Source: Butyricimonas muris (lineage in GTDB: Bacteria; Bacteroidota; Bacteroidia; Bacteroidales; Marinifilaceae). Taken from it: a DNA stretch of 64,000 nt. Position numbers and translations under genes: made by a program. Location of the stretch: contig NZ_JBKEIT010000005.1 in assembly GCF_046365375.1 (NCBI RefSeq), positions 248,001 through 312,000 on the forward strand, read 5' to 3'. Below, piece by piece: positions 34,253 through 45,100 of the stretch (its first letter is position 1; every line of letters begins with the position of its first letter). The notes under the pieces were generated by a model that saw only the letters and a program-made list of their open reading frames with translations, made no database searches and was not told the DNA's origin.

Positions 34253-36730
34253 TTATATCAACAAGTCCAATACCTGTTTCAACACGAAACAAACAACCCA
34301 TGCCAGCACGGTCGTGTATCCCATGACGAAGAACGCCCATTTTGCCCCGATCTCTTTCCCTATCGCGATCAATGCCGCGAAACAGGGAGAATAGAGTAAC
34401 ACGAAAACAATAAACACGATAGCGATAACAGGCGTAAAACCATGTTCTTTCAACCGCGTCACCAGTGCCGAACTTGCCGCCTCATCGTCCTCGTCGATAT
34501 CCTCGCCTTGATAGAGCACAGCCATCGTGCTCACCACGATTTCCTTGGCAGCAACACCCGTCAACAAGCTCACCCCGGCTTTCCACTCGAAACCGAGAGG
34601 CGCCCAGATGGGTTCCATCGCCCGACCGATACGACTGATATACGAACTTTCCTGACGTTTGATCACTTCTTCCCGGTGCAAACTTTCCAGTTTGGCTTCC
34701 CGCTCCGCCTTCAACATCTCGGCGTTACCGGTTCCCGAGGCTATCTCCACCTCGTACGCTGCCGCAACTTCCGCCTTCTGCTTGTCGTATTCTGCCGCCA
34801 ATTCCTTGTCCACGGGGAAATAACCGAGAGCCCAAATCACGATGGAAGCAAGCATGATGATACCTCCCATCTTTTTCAGGTATTGCTCGCCTTTACTCCA
34901 CATGTGGCGAATCGTGGTACGTAATGTAGGCATACGGTAAGGCGGCAACTCCATCACGAAAGGCACTTCCTGTTTGTGGAAAAGTACCCGTTTGAATAAT
35001 TTCGCCATCACGATTGCCGCTAAAATACCTATCAAATAGATACCGAACAACACCAATGCCGCGTACTCCTTGAAGAATGCCCCGACTAACAGTATATATA
35101 CCGGAAGACGGGCACTACAAGACATGAAAGGATTGATCAGTATCGTCAATATCCGGTCACTGCGATTCTCCAGCATACGCGTGGACATGATTGCCGGCAC
35201 GTTACACCCGAATCCCATGATCATCGGGATAAAACTCTTCCCGTGAAGCCCGAGTTTATGCATGATTTTATCCATGATAAACGCCGCACGCGCCATATAC
35301 CCCGTGTCTTCCATGAACGAGATAAACAGGAACAGGATCAAGATGTTCGGCAAAAACACGATCACACTACCGACACCGCCGATAATCCCGCTTACCAGCA
35401 AATCCTTCAACGGTCCCGCGCTCATATTGTTTTCCACGAATGTACTCAAGGCGGCAACTCCCGTTTCGATCCACTCCATGGGATAACTGCCCAGACTGAA
35501 AGTGGCAAAAAAGGTCGTGAACAGGAATAACAGGAAGATCGGGAACCCGAATAATTTATGCGTCACGATAGCGTCGATATATTCTGTTTTACGCCGCCGG
35601 TTGACGGGACTTTCCCGGTAAGTTTCTTTCAGCGCCCCAGAGATGAAACCGTACTTCGTGTCAGTGACCACCGCTTCCACGCTCTCCCCGAACGTGGATT
35701 CGATTTTACACACATTCTCCTGCACGGTATTCATCAGTTTTTCCCGCAGCTTATCCTTCTCCACGAAACGCGTGATTTCCTTATCTCCCTCGAGTAACAT
35801 CAGTGCCATGAAACGAGGCGACATATTGCAGGTCAATTCTTTCTCATCCGCCAATTCCGAACGAATGGCAACGATACCGTCCTCGATCTCCTGCCCGTAA
35901 TTGATATGAATATGCCGTACGGTTTCGCTTCTTCCCTCGTACACCTCGATAATCTCTTCCAAGAGTTGCTTGACTCCTTTTCCTTTCGAACCAATCGTCG
36001 GCACCATAGGCATCCCGATCATCTTACCCATTTTCCGGTAATCGAATGTCGCACCGGAACGTTCCAGTTCGTCGTACATGTTCAAGGCAATCACGCCTTT
36101 CACGTCCATGTCTATCAACTGGGTAGACAGGTACAGGTTGCGTTCCAGATTGGACGCATCCACCACGTTGATGACCACGTCGGGAGCGTGATTCGTGATA
36201 TATTCCCGCACGTATTTTTCTTCGTTCGAGTAGGCTGAAATGGAGTAAGTACCCGGCAGGTCGACCACGTTAAACTCGTACCCGCTGAAACGGAAAGTCG
36301 CTTTCTTCGCGTCCACGGTCACCCCGCCGTAATTCCCGACATGTTCCTGCGATCCGCTCATGTAATTGAACAGGGTGGTTTTCCCGGCGTTCGGGTTGCC
36401 GACCAAGGCAACATGAATATGCTTGTCCCGCCCTTCCCAATGCTTGGCAAAGGCCTCCTCCGCATCTCTCGCGGATGCTGAAATCCCGACGATATTGCTG
36501 GCTTCTTCCAGTGAAACAATCTCGATAAACGCGGCTTCTTGTCGCCGCAAGGATATCTCGTACCCCATGATCGAGTATTCTATAGGATCATTCAAAGGAG
36601 CGTTTTTCACGGCTTTGACTACCTTACCCCGTATAAATCCCATTTCATTCAGACGCTTACGGAAAGCCCCGTATCCTTTCACTTTCGTTATCACGGCGCT
36701 CTCGCCGGTCTTCAATTCTGACAATAACAT
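34253..36730 (-). CDS. feoB: Ferrous iron transporter, FeoA-FeoB fusion
   Basis: An 825-residue protein. Residues 1-75 are a FeoA SH3-like domain (GESAVITKVKGYGAFRKRL, RLNEMGFIRGK). From about 108 comes the FeoB G-domain: G1 GNPNAGKTTLFN, G3 DLPGTYSISAY, G4 NMYDE. The helical GDI-like part and the membrane domain with Gate/NFeoB motifs follow (NVPAIMSTRMLE, GVAAKEIVVSTMAVLYQGED). FeoA-FeoB fusions are usual in Bacteroidota. It imports Fe2+ in a GTP-dependent way. A -7 element TACCTTTG lies at 36757-36764 on the minus strand, 27 bp before the start codon; no clear -33 box was found. Confidence 0.95.
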   Translation of the reverse strand: MLLSELKTGESAVITKVKGYGAFRKRLNEMGFIRGKVVKAVKNAPLNDPIEYSIMGYEISLRRQEAAFIEIVSLEEASNIVGISASARDAEEAFAKHWEGRDKHIHVALVGNPNAGKTTLFNYMSGSQEHVGNYGGVTVDAKKATFRFSGYEFNVVDLPGTYSISAYSNEEKYVREYITNHAPDVVINVVDASNLERNLYLSTQLIDMDVKGVIALNMYDELERSGATFDYRKMGKMIGMPMVPTIGSKGKGVKQLLEEIIEVYEGRSETVRHIHINYGQEIEDGIVAIRSELADEKELTCNMSPRFMALMLLEGDKEITRFVEKDKLREKLMNTVQENVCKIESTFGESVEAVVTDTKYGFISGALKETYRESPVNRRRKTEYIDAIVTHKLFGFPIFLLFLFTTFFATFSLGSYPMEWIETGVAALSTFVENNMSAGPLKDLLVSGIIGGVGSVIVFLPNILILFLFISFMEDTGYMARAAFIMDKIMHKLGLHGKSFIPMIMGFGCNVPAIMSTRMLENRSDRILTILINPFMSCSARLPVYILLVGAFFKEYAALVLFGIYLIGILAAIVMAKLFKRVLFHKQEVPFVMELPPYRMPTLRTTIRHMWSKGEQYLKKMGGIIMLASIVIWALGYFPVDKELAAEYDKQKAEVAAAYEVEIASGTGNAEMLKAEREAKLESLHREEVIKRQESSYISRIGRAMEPIWAPLGFEWKAGVSLLTGVAAKEIVVSTMAVLYQGEDIDEDDEAASSALVTRLKEHGFTPVIAIVFIVFVLLYSPCFAALIAIGKEIGAKWAFFVMGYTTVLAWVVCFVLKQVLDLLI

Positions 36731-36814
36731 ATTTGCATCTTTCTGGTTTCGCGTAGCAAAGGTATTACTTTATTTTTATTTTTTCTAAATAAACACAGAA
36801 AAATATCTATCTAC

Positions 36815-36843
36815 AAAAAGGAGCCATGATCACTCACGGCTCC
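36815..36843 (-). terminator. Intrinsic terminator of the SusCD-protease operon
   Basis: On the minus strand GGAGCC, a 12-nt loop and GGCTCC followed by TTTTTG, about 40 bp after the metalloprotease stop codon. Confidence 0.82.
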
Positions 36844-36881
36844 CTCTGCATTGATGTCTATAAAATAATCGTATGAAAATA

Positions 36882-39530
36882 TTATTTTTTCAACAATTCC
36901 AAAGCAACCACCATAGATTGGTAGTGTGCACGGTCATCTTTGTGCGCAGTAAGCGCTTTGGATTTCATCAAGTTCAATAATTTCACGTACATCGTCGTGT
37001 AATGAGCCAAAGATTCGTCATACAATTTCATGTCAACTACTTTCTGGAATCCATAGCCATAAGTGTCGCCAAATTGGTGCAATCTTAATTCATTCATCAC
37101 GGTACCGCAACCATTCTCTTGTTCAACAGCTTGCAATTGGTCTTTGAAAGCAGCAAGAATTCCGATCTCATCCAATCCATAGGCGAATACCTCGTCAATA
37201 GAAGGCGTGAATGCTGCCACGTTCGTCAATTTTTTAGCACCCGTCAAAGTTTGCATCTGTTTTACAAATGTCTGCAAAACACCACGTTGAACAGCCTTAT
37301 CCAAACGGTTCAATTTTTTACCACTAATCGTTTTAGCAAAAATAGAGTTGTACAAATCGTTGTAATAATTCGCTTGCGTGTAATCCCCCCCAGCAACGTG
37401 CGAGGAAACGAGTACATTCAAGTTTGCCTCCAATAATTTGGCCATCAATCCGGCGTACACTTTGCTGTTCGCCGTGGTAGCAGATAAACCGAATTTAGAA
37501 ACCACATCTTCATTCTCCAACCACTCGCTATCAAGCAATTGTTTCACAACCCATTTCAAAGAAGCACTCTGGCGCTTCGCATCCACAGCTTGGTAACGTT
37601 CTCCCGGAGTACCATCCTTCACTTCCGTCAAGTAAATACCACCCACGTTATACAACACGTTCACCAAATAACGATAATATTGAGTCACAATACCTTCATA
37701 CAGGAATTGGCGATGAGCGGTAGAAGCGTCATCATCGATCCACTCGTTCAAGTGTTCCATGATATATTTCAAGTTCTTGATACCATACTCGCTGGCCTTC
37801 ATCGGATCGTCACCCAGATCCTCTTCGATGGCACTCGGATCGTAACGAGAGTAGATTTGTTGTTTCCCGTAACGGTAAAGCGGATCTCCGGCTTTCTCGT
37901 CGACCCAAGACTCTACTACTTTAGCCTCACCGAATACATCCAAGTTTCCGGCAATCGGAGAGTACAACCATTTGATAGCAAACTCGTCGTAGCAACCGAG
38001 CATAGGAGGAGTCAATTTCAATCCCTTGTCCCCGGGTTGAGCCACATAGTTGAAACGAGCATAATCCATGATAGAAGGAGTCGTTCCGTATTTCCGCGTG
38101 AACGACGCACTACGCAATGAATCCACGGGGAAAGCGGCGGAAGCAGACATATTGTGCATCATACCCAACGTGTGACCAATCTCGTGAGCCACCACATATT
38201 CCAAAGACTCGTCCATCACCTCTTTCGGCATTTTTTTTGCACGCACGCGAGGATCAATTTGAGCCGTCTGCGTGAAACGCCACATATTATTCAATTTTAC
38301 CACATCGTTGTAAATCAACACAGAAGCATTCAAAATCTCTCCCGTTTTCGGGTCTACCCAAGATGGTCCCATAGCATTCATAGTTGTCACGGGGGAGTAA
38401 CGAATACAAGAATATTTCAAGTTATCCGGGTCGAAATCAGGATCTTCGTCCGCTGTCGGGAAATCGCGCACTTGAACGGCATTTTTAAAACCGATCTTTT
38501 CGAAAGCTTGGTTCCATCTCAAAATACCCTTGCGGATCGGCTCTTTCCACCCTTCCGGGAAAGTATTGTCAACATACCACACGATAGGTTTCACCGGCTC
38601 TACCAGTTCGCCCCGTTCCCACGCACGCATGTCTTTCGGTTCCAAACGCCAGCGATTGGCAAACGTGTATTGTTGTATTCCATCCTCTTCGGTAGAAATA
38701 CGTTGTTTCCCAGTCAAGAAGATACCTACGCGGGAATCCGAAATTCTCGGTTTCATCCGGTCTTTGTCTTCCGGTAACAATAACACGGTACGAGTCACCT
38801 TATTGGATATTTCACCCAAGTTGATTGTAAAAATAAAAAGAGAAGCGCTCACCGAATGAGTCATGTTCGTGGCGATAGAAACATTATCTTCAAAAGCCTT
38901 CATCCCGGCCAAAGAAAACAATTCTGCCTTGGGAGAAGAACTGATGGAGATCATTCCGGCAGACATATTCGGAACCGGTGTCAACTCGGGTACATTCACC
39001 ACAAACAGGGGCGACACGTCGAAAACTATCGCAGAACTATCTGCATTATACGCTTCAAGCGTGTACTTTTGCATATAAGGGTCAATATAATTCTTTTCAA
39101 CCGCTTCCTTCAAATTCGCTTCCTTTTCATTATATTCCACGATGGCATTCACCTTACGCAAGAAAATAGTACTGTCTTGCAAATCGAATCTCACGTGCAT
39201 AGGATCAGCAGGTTTATATCCTACCGTGCAGAAATTCGGATTACTCGTTTCAGAAATCGTGGAAGCAATCAGCAATTCGCGTCCCATATATTTCAACGGA
39301 TACTCGAAATACACTTTATTCCCGATACGGTGCAAAGTGATAAAATCTCCTTTCACAGTTTTCACTCCCGGCTTTTTCAACAACTTGTCGTATTTACTTT
39401 CTTTCTTTTCCGGAGCTACTTCCTCCGTTTTGTCCTTGTCTTTCTTTTTCTTCCGTGAAGCGGCATACAAAGTGTCCCCAAGTGGCATGAAAAATAATGC
39501 CACCAACAACAATACAATACTTTTTCTCAT
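36882..39530 (-). CDS. Secreted zinc-dependent metalloprotease (DUF5117/DUF5118 type)
   Basis: An 882-residue protein with a signal peptide (MRKSIVLLLVALFFMPLGDT) and a lysine-rich linker. Residues about 60-330 match the beta-rich N-terminal part of the family (LLKKPGVKTVKGDFITLHR). The zinc site is AHEIGHTLGMMHNM at about residues 450-463: HExxHxxGxxH, the metzincin pattern, followed by a Met in the SIMDY turn. The remaining 400 residues are helical. It closes a locus starting with an ECF sigma and SusCD, so it may cut proteins or peptides outside or in the periplasm to feed SusC. A hairpin lies between it and its upstream neighbour. Confidence 0.85.
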   Translation of the reverse strand: MRKSIVLLLVALFFMPLGDTLYAASRKKKKDKDKTEEVAPEKKESKYDKLLKKPGVKTVKGDFITLHRIGNKVYFEYPLKYMGRELLIASTISETSNPNFCTVGYKPADPMHVRFDLQDSTIFLRKVNAIVEYNEKEANLKEAVEKNYIDPYMQKYTLEAYNADSSAIVFDVSPLFVVNVPELTPVPNMSAGMISISSSPKAELFSLAGMKAFEDNVSIATNMTHSVSASLFIFTINLGEISNKVTRTVLLLPEDKDRMKPRISDSRVGIFLTGKQRISTEEDGIQQYTFANRWRLEPKDMRAWERGELVEPVKPIVWYVDNTFPEGWKEPIRKGILRWNQAFEKIGFKNAVQVRDFPTADEDPDFDPDNLKYSCIRYSPVTTMNAMGPSWVDPKTGEILNASVLIYNDVVKLNNMWRFTQTAQIDPRVRAKKMPKEVMDESLEYVVAHEIGHTLGMMHNMSASAAFPVDSLRSASFTRKYGTTPSIMDYARFNYVAQPGDKGLKLTPPMLGCYDEFAIKWLYSPIAGNLDVFGEAKVVESWVDEKAGDPLYRYGKQQIYSRYDPSAIEEDLGDDPMKASEYGIKNLKYIMEHLNEWIDDDASTAHRQFLYEGIVTQYYRYLVNVLYNVGGIYLTEVKDGTPGERYQAVDAKRQSASLKWVVKQLLDSEWLENEDVVSKFGLSATTANSKVYAGLMAKLLEANLNVLVSSHVAGGDYTQANYYNDLYNSIFAKTISGKKLNRLDKAVQRGVLQTFVKQMQTLTGAKKLTNVAAFTPSIDEVFAYGLDEIGILAAFKDQLQAVEQENGCGTVMNELRLHQFGDTYGYGFQKVVDMKLYDESLAHYTTMYVKLLNLMKSKALTAHKDDRAHYQSMVVALELLKK

Positions 39531-39559
39531 GATTTTAATTTTTAGTGATTTACATTGTA

Positions 39560-39594
39560 AGTATAAGCATGACGATATCCATCATGCTTATACT
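39560..39594 (-). promoter_or_regulatory. Perfect hairpin between operon genes
   Basis: A perfect 12-bp stem (AGTATAAGCATG with CATGCTTATACT, 11-nt loop) lies between the lipoprotein gene and the metalloprotease gene. On the minus strand no T-run follows, so an mRNA-stability or processing element is more likely than a terminator; on the plus strand TTTTT follows. Confidence 0.65.
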
Positions 39595-39613
39595 GTTTTT
39601 ATTGCATTAATGA

Positions 39614-40558
39614 TTAATTCGTAAATAAATATCCCAACTCGACCAATTTGCTCCTCATCATTCGGAATTTTTCCATCACCGACTTATATTCCCCGTACTC
39701 CACAGCAAAATCCGCTTCCGTACGAGTCAACACCGCATCTACATAAGAGGATATATCCATGCTTTCCGTTGGAATCGATTCATTCCCGTAATTCGTATCT
39801 AGGAATGAAACCATAAATCCTAACTCCTCTTTCTTCGTGAAACTCGTTCCCGCCAAAGCATCTGCAAGTGAAATTGCGCCCCACCCCATATCTGTAGAAT
39901 ATTCAAACCGCTCTTTCAATCCCCTAGTCACTTGCAAGAACGCCTCTTTCCAACTCGCATTAACAGAAGAAGCCAACAATCCGCTAAAATACTTCTCTAA
40001 CGTCTTACGTGTAAACTTCTCAACTCCCAAGAACGGCAACGAATCTAGATTCACGGCAAACGTGTTATACCCGTAATAAGATTCTATCCTAAAATATTCC
40101 TCTCTAACATTAGTAAACCCGATAGAATCTGCGAAGAAAAAAGCGGGCAAACGGGTATTCACCTTGAATCGCGAGAATATCTGATCTCTAAACTCATTCA
40201 ACACCGGTATTAACGTGGCTTCCCTCTCATCCTCCTCCACGTAATCAATAATATGATTGTCAGAATAATTCGTGGAAGTCGCCCCTCCGGGATAGTAAAA
40301 GATCTTCAAGCATTCGTAATACGTGTACATGTTTCCCGACATATCCACCCGTTCCTCGCTCCCGATCGTATCGTTATAATACGTGGGCACCCCGTAATCC
40401 CGGAAGATCTCGTAACGCAATTTATCTAACGGATCGTCCGAATCTTTAATAATCATCCACTCTTTCTCGTGCCCGGAAGGGGTCAAATCATCTTCTTGAT
40501 CACATGCCCAAGCCGCAAGAAACATAAAAAACATTCCTATATAATACCATTTTTTCAT
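39614..40558 (-). CDS. Surface lipoprotein of the SusCD locus (Mx1-like, without zinc motif)
   Basis: A 314-residue lipoprotein: signal MKKWYYIGMFFMFLAAWAC, Cys-19 in lipobox AWAC, then an acidic start (DQEDDLTP), the usual surface-export signal in Bacteroidota. The order of features (VPTYYNDT, then IPVLNEFRDQIFSRF, then NTRLPAFFFADS) resembles the putative zinc-binding metallopeptidases (Peptidase_Mx1) that sit after SusD genes. However, no HExxH is present; the helix where it should be reads FSGLLASSVNA. So it is either a catalytically dead member kept for binding, or only a look-alike. It lies 19 bp after susD. Confidence 0.6.
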   Translation of the reverse strand: MKKWYYIGMFFMFLAAWACDQEDDLTPSGHEKEWMIIKDSDDPLDKLRYEIFRDYGVPTYYNDTIGSEERVDMSGNMYTYYECLKIFYYPGGATSTNYSDNHIIDYVEEDEREATLIPVLNEFRDQIFSRFKVNTRLPAFFFADSIGFTNVREEYFRIESYYGYNTFAVNLDSLPFLGVEKFTRKTLEKYFSGLLASSVNASWKEAFLQVTRGLKERFEYSTDMGWGAISLADALAGTSFTKKEELGFMVSFLDTNYGNESIPTESMDISSYVDAVLTRTEADFAVEYGEYKSVMEKFRMMRSKLVELGYLFTN

Positions 40559-40577
40559 TATACCAACGTTTTATTGA

Positions 40578-42182
40578 TTAATACCGTATCATTTCCCTTT
40601 TCGGACGGGCTGCATTCTGCACCAGTTCGCCTTTGTTAAAAATAATCTCATCCTGTGGCAACGGGAAAGCAAACACCACCTTATCCTTTTGTGTGTCGAT
40701 TTCGTAATAACCTACCGTCGTGTAATATCCTGCGGCAGAAGCGGCTCCTTGCCATTCCCGCACCTCGTGACGGATGGTCTTCGTGAATGGGTATTTCGTG
40801 TTCACCGCATAACGGCGCAAATCGAACCACCTATGTCCCTCATAGCAAAGCTCCCGGCGACGTTCGCTCCGGACGAAATTCACCAGATTCTCCCCACTAG
40901 CAACCATTTCGCTCTCGATTGACGGCATTTCTCCTATCACGAAGCGTTTCTCCCGCAACACGTTTAAGGTCTGCTTAGCACCCGCCTCGTCGCCCAAAAT
41001 TGCCTGAGCCTCTGCTTTGTTCAAGTAAGCCTCTGGAATACGGAACAACATGTAATCACCGATCCTTCCCGTCATTTCCCGATTTTTCCAACAATGGTAT
41101 GCCGTTTTCATCCAATGTGCACTCTTGAAGAAAATACTCCGCCGTAAATCATTTGTGCCATAACACCGCAACAATTCATCCGATGATTTATAAGCAGAAA
41201 CAATCGAGTTTTTAGGTCCCCAGCTACTCAAGCTATCGGGTTGATGAATCTGATTCATGATATACCCGCCCATGGTAAAGACCGTTTCCGGCGATCTTTC
41301 GTACGTGAAGCTATCACCCGGTTTCAAACCGTTAACATCTAAAATCGAGTGTTTGCCACGGGTAATAGCCGAATCGGCATAAGCGATAGCATCCTCATAC
41401 TCCTCCATGTAAAGACTCACCCGGCTCATCAAGATACAAGCGGCTGTGTAATTCGCCTTGTTCGGGCGAATGGATTCTTGAGTATTTTTAAAGGCAGCGA
41501 TACTGCGACGCAAATCCGCACGTATCTGCTCGTAGACTTCCTTCACCGAATTCCGGGAAAAATACTTATCTTCCACCACTTCCGAGATCTTTAAAGGCAC
41601 TCCCGGTTCCGTTCCGGCAGTTTCAACGGAATAGGGTTGCGCATAAATATTCACTAACCAATAGTAATAGTAAGCCCGCAAAAATGCTGCTTCTCCCTCC
41701 ACCCGGTTTGCTAAAGTATCTTGTTCACCCTTCCGGAAATCACCAATCGTGTAAAGCACCGAATTCAACACGGCTATACGTTTATACGACTTATCCCAAT
41801 CGTCAGCGGCATACACCACCCCATTCTTATTGGTGAAAGGATTTGATTGCCAACCGTAAGCCGAAGCTGCATTCGCACGTATCCAATTATCTCTCGTTCC
41901 ATAATATCCCTCTGCAAATTCCGTCACATCATCATCCAACACGTGAACCCATGGAAAATAGCGGTTTGTCTGACTCATAACTCTATTAGTGCTACCCGCA
42001 TAATACATACTTTGGGAAAAACCCTCTTCATTTATATACGCTTCTCCTTTCAGCAATTCATCCAGATCCTCTACATGCGCCACATAAGCTTGATTTTGGG
42101 ACTCTTCCTCGAAAAAATCAGAGCAAGCACCCAGCGTGCCCCCGAAAACAATTGCAAAAACTAATATTCTCAATGTATTCAT
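40578..42182 (-). CDS. SusD/RagB-family outer-membrane lipoprotein
   Basis: A 534-residue lipoprotein (lipobox LGAC, Cys near residue 19, followed by SDFFEEES). The TPR-like helices typical of SusD are visible (EGEAAFLRAYYYYWLVN), with EAYLNKAEAQAILGDEAGA and the C-terminal ELCYEGHRWFDLRRY, nearly diagnostic of the family. It lids the SusC barrel and binds the substrate. It starts 10 nt after susC. Presence of a protease in the operon points to peptide rather than glycan uptake; this is inference. Confidence 0.94.
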   Translation of the reverse strand: MNTLRILVFAIVFGGTLGACSDFFEEESQNQAYVAHVEDLDELLKGEAYINEEGFSQSMYYAGSTNRVMSQTNRYFPWVHVLDDDVTEFAEGYYGTRDNWIRANAASAYGWQSNPFTNKNGVVYAADDWDKSYKRIAVLNSVLYTIGDFRKGEQDTLANRVEGEAAFLRAYYYYWLVNIYAQPYSVETAGTEPGVPLKISEVVEDKYFSRNSVKEVYEQIRADLRRSIAAFKNTQESIRPNKANYTAACILMSRVSLYMEEYEDAIAYADSAITRGKHSILDVNGLKPGDSFTYERSPETVFTMGGYIMNQIHQPDSLSSWGPKNSIVSAYKSSDELLRCYGTNDLRRSIFFKSAHWMKTAYHCWKNREMTGRIGDYMLFRIPEAYLNKAEAQAILGDEAGAKQTLNVLREKRFVIGEMPSIESEMVASGENLVNFVRSERRRELCYEGHRWFDLRRYAVNTKYPFTKTIRHEVREWQGAASAAGYYTTVGYYEIDTQKDKVVFAFPLPQDEIIFNKGELVQNAARPKREMIRY

Positions 42183-42192
42183 AATTCCCGAA

Positions 42193-45100
42193 TTAGAAAG
42201 TTACGTTTAAAGACAAAGAATAGGTTGGACGCACGGACAAATTAATTGTCGATGAACTTCCCGATTGCGACGATACGTCCATACCTTTTGCTTTTTTACT
42301 CTGCCAAGTAAAGAGGTTCGTTCCCGACAAACTAACGTAAGCAGACTTCATACCTAATTTCTTGCAAATTTTACCCTCCACGTTGTAACGCAACGACAAC
42401 GATTGTAATTTCAAGTAATCCCCTTTCACGACACGGATATCCGAATAATCGTACATGGAATAGAACGTATCACCGCTACCCGCAAACTCGAACTCTGTAT
42501 CCCATCTATCACCCCACCACGGAGTATTAATTCTATCACTTGCCACCAATCCCGGAATATTCGTTTTCTGTTCGTCACCCGGACGACGCCAACGGTTCAC
42601 GAATTCCCGACGCATATTCTTCTGCGGATAAGGGCGCACATTAAAGTCCTCGCTCAATTTCAACATCCGGATTTTATTACCCAAACTATACGTGAAATTA
42701 AATGACAAACTGAATTGACGGTATCCCAAATAGTTAGAGAATCCTCCCTGCAATACCGGCACCCGGGTACCGCTCGGTTCCATCACCGCCAAAATAACAT
42801 CTTCATTATTCATTCCATTATATTTGAGAGTCAATTCATCAGCATTCTCAGCTTCCATGCCATAATACATGGGACTACCATCCACGGGACTCAACCCTTT
42901 GAAACGATACGAGAAGAAGGTTTCCAACGGTTCGCCTGCCACTTCCACGTTACCGTTAAGGAAATCATTGTAAGTCACGTCATCTCGCAAAATATTATTC
43001 TGGTTATTAATCGCCTTATTCACCAGATTATTCACCACTTGCCCGATTTGCGGGTCAAAACGCCACACGAAACCGCGTTTCCCGTCAGCAGTCAACGCTT
43101 GATTAATCGGCGTGAAACTCAACGTCACCTCCACACCTTGATTTTCCAAACTTCCCTCGTTCACCGTGTAACTCTCGCGACCATTGATACCGGAAATTGT
43201 CTTCGTCAAGAAAGCATCCGTCGTTTTCTTGTAAAAATAGCCCACGGAACCCGAAATTTTGTTTTTCAATAACGAGAATACCAATTCCGCATTATACGAC
43301 GCCGTGGTTTCCCATTTCAAATCCGGATTCGGGAAAGCATTCACCGTGGAAACAAATCCTCCCAAATACGAATCAGTCGATCCCTTATTGATAATCATCT
43401 TAGAAGTTTGCCCGTCAATCATGTTTCCCTGATGACCGTAAGACAATTTCAACGCCAACTCGTTCACGTTCCCGTTTTCCGGCCAAAACTGGCGGGCAAT
43501 ATTCCAACGTCCGGATACAGACCATATAGGCAACAATTTCTCCCGACTACGGCTACCGAACTGATTCGAAATATCCATACGGGTATTGAAGTTAATCGTG
43601 TACAAATCATTATACGTGTAACTGGCAGAAAAGTACAATGAACCCAAATTTGTTTCCATCCGCGACAACGAGGGAACATTCTTCGCCAACCATTTTCGGT
43701 AAGCGGTATATGATTTATAATAATCATTATTTACCAAATCTTCGTCTTCCAATGTTCCGAAACTCAATCCCCGGTCAGGATAATATCCCCGCTGAGTCAT
43801 CTTGGTCGTGTTATACTTCTTGGATGAAAGCTCCCCTCCCAAAGAACCTGTCAAGAAATGCAAGTTCCCAAATTGCTGGGAGTAATTTAACTGCAAACGA
43901 GCCAACCACGAATTTTGACGCGTGATCGTATTATTCCACTCGCCTCCCACGGGACACTCGTTCTGAGCTGCCTCTCCACCATTTCTCAATTTAGCGACAT
44001 AATACGATCCCTCCTCGTATATCTCATCTTGGTTCGTCACGCTAGAAGAACAAGAAGCCGTCCCCTCCACTGTCAACACGTTCCAGAACGTGTATTTCAC
44101 CATTCCCGTCAAATTAACCGCATTACTCTCAATATCCTGATAAGTCTTGTCCATCTCGTTCTCCATATTGAATAACACGTCGTTATATTGTTTCACCTCG
44201 CTAAACTGGTAGAAAGCACGTGAGCCGTCGGGATTATAAGCCGGCAAAGCCCGATTCGTCTGGTAAGCATATTGTGTCACGCTAACCCCATCTACACTCG
44301 GCGTGTAATGCTTTTTCGAATTATTGAAATTCATGTTAAACTGGAACTGCAATTTATCGTACGTCCCGTTCAATTTCATATTCACCGTGAATTGATCATT
44401 CTTCTCCTTCCTGATCACACCCTGTTGGTCATTATACCCCACGGACGCGTAATAACGGATATTCTCGCTTCCCCCGCTCAAACTCAGCGTGTGCTTGTGC
44501 GAGAACGAATTTTGTAACAACACGTCAAACCAATCCGTGTTCAACGTCTCGTAATAATCCGTCAAGCGATTAAACTCGGTAAAATCGATTAAACCGGCTT
44601 GATAATCCAAATAAGCTTTTTCGTAGCCTACAAAGTTTGTCACGTTATCATAACCGATCTGACGCTCGAACAACTCCCGGGAAGCCTCCACGCGCTCCTT
44701 CGAGTTCATCAAATTCACCGTTTTGTCCGAGTAATAAGGACGACGGGAAAAAGTCCCCGTGAAAGCGTAAGAAACTGTCGGCTTACCGATTTTTCCTTTT
44801 TTCGTCGTGATCACAATCACCCCGTTGGCTGCCCGAGTCCCGTAAATAGCCGTGGCTGCCGCATCTTTCAACACGTCTATCCGTTCAATATCTTCCGGGT
44901 TCAATCCGGCAATGGCATTCCCCAGCAAGTTCACGAAATCCAAGTCATTCAACTGTGCCGGATTCACGTTCACCGGATCGCTCTGCACGATACCATCCAC
45001 TACCCACAAGGGTTCCTGATTACCGATCACTGTCGAGTTTCCCCGGATACGTACCCGCGGTGCCGCTCCCACCTGTCCGGAATTTTGCATAAAAATCATA

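Noticed and set aside
34253..36730. FeoA-FeoB fusion as a novelty
   Set aside because: This fusion is ordinary in Bacteroidota.
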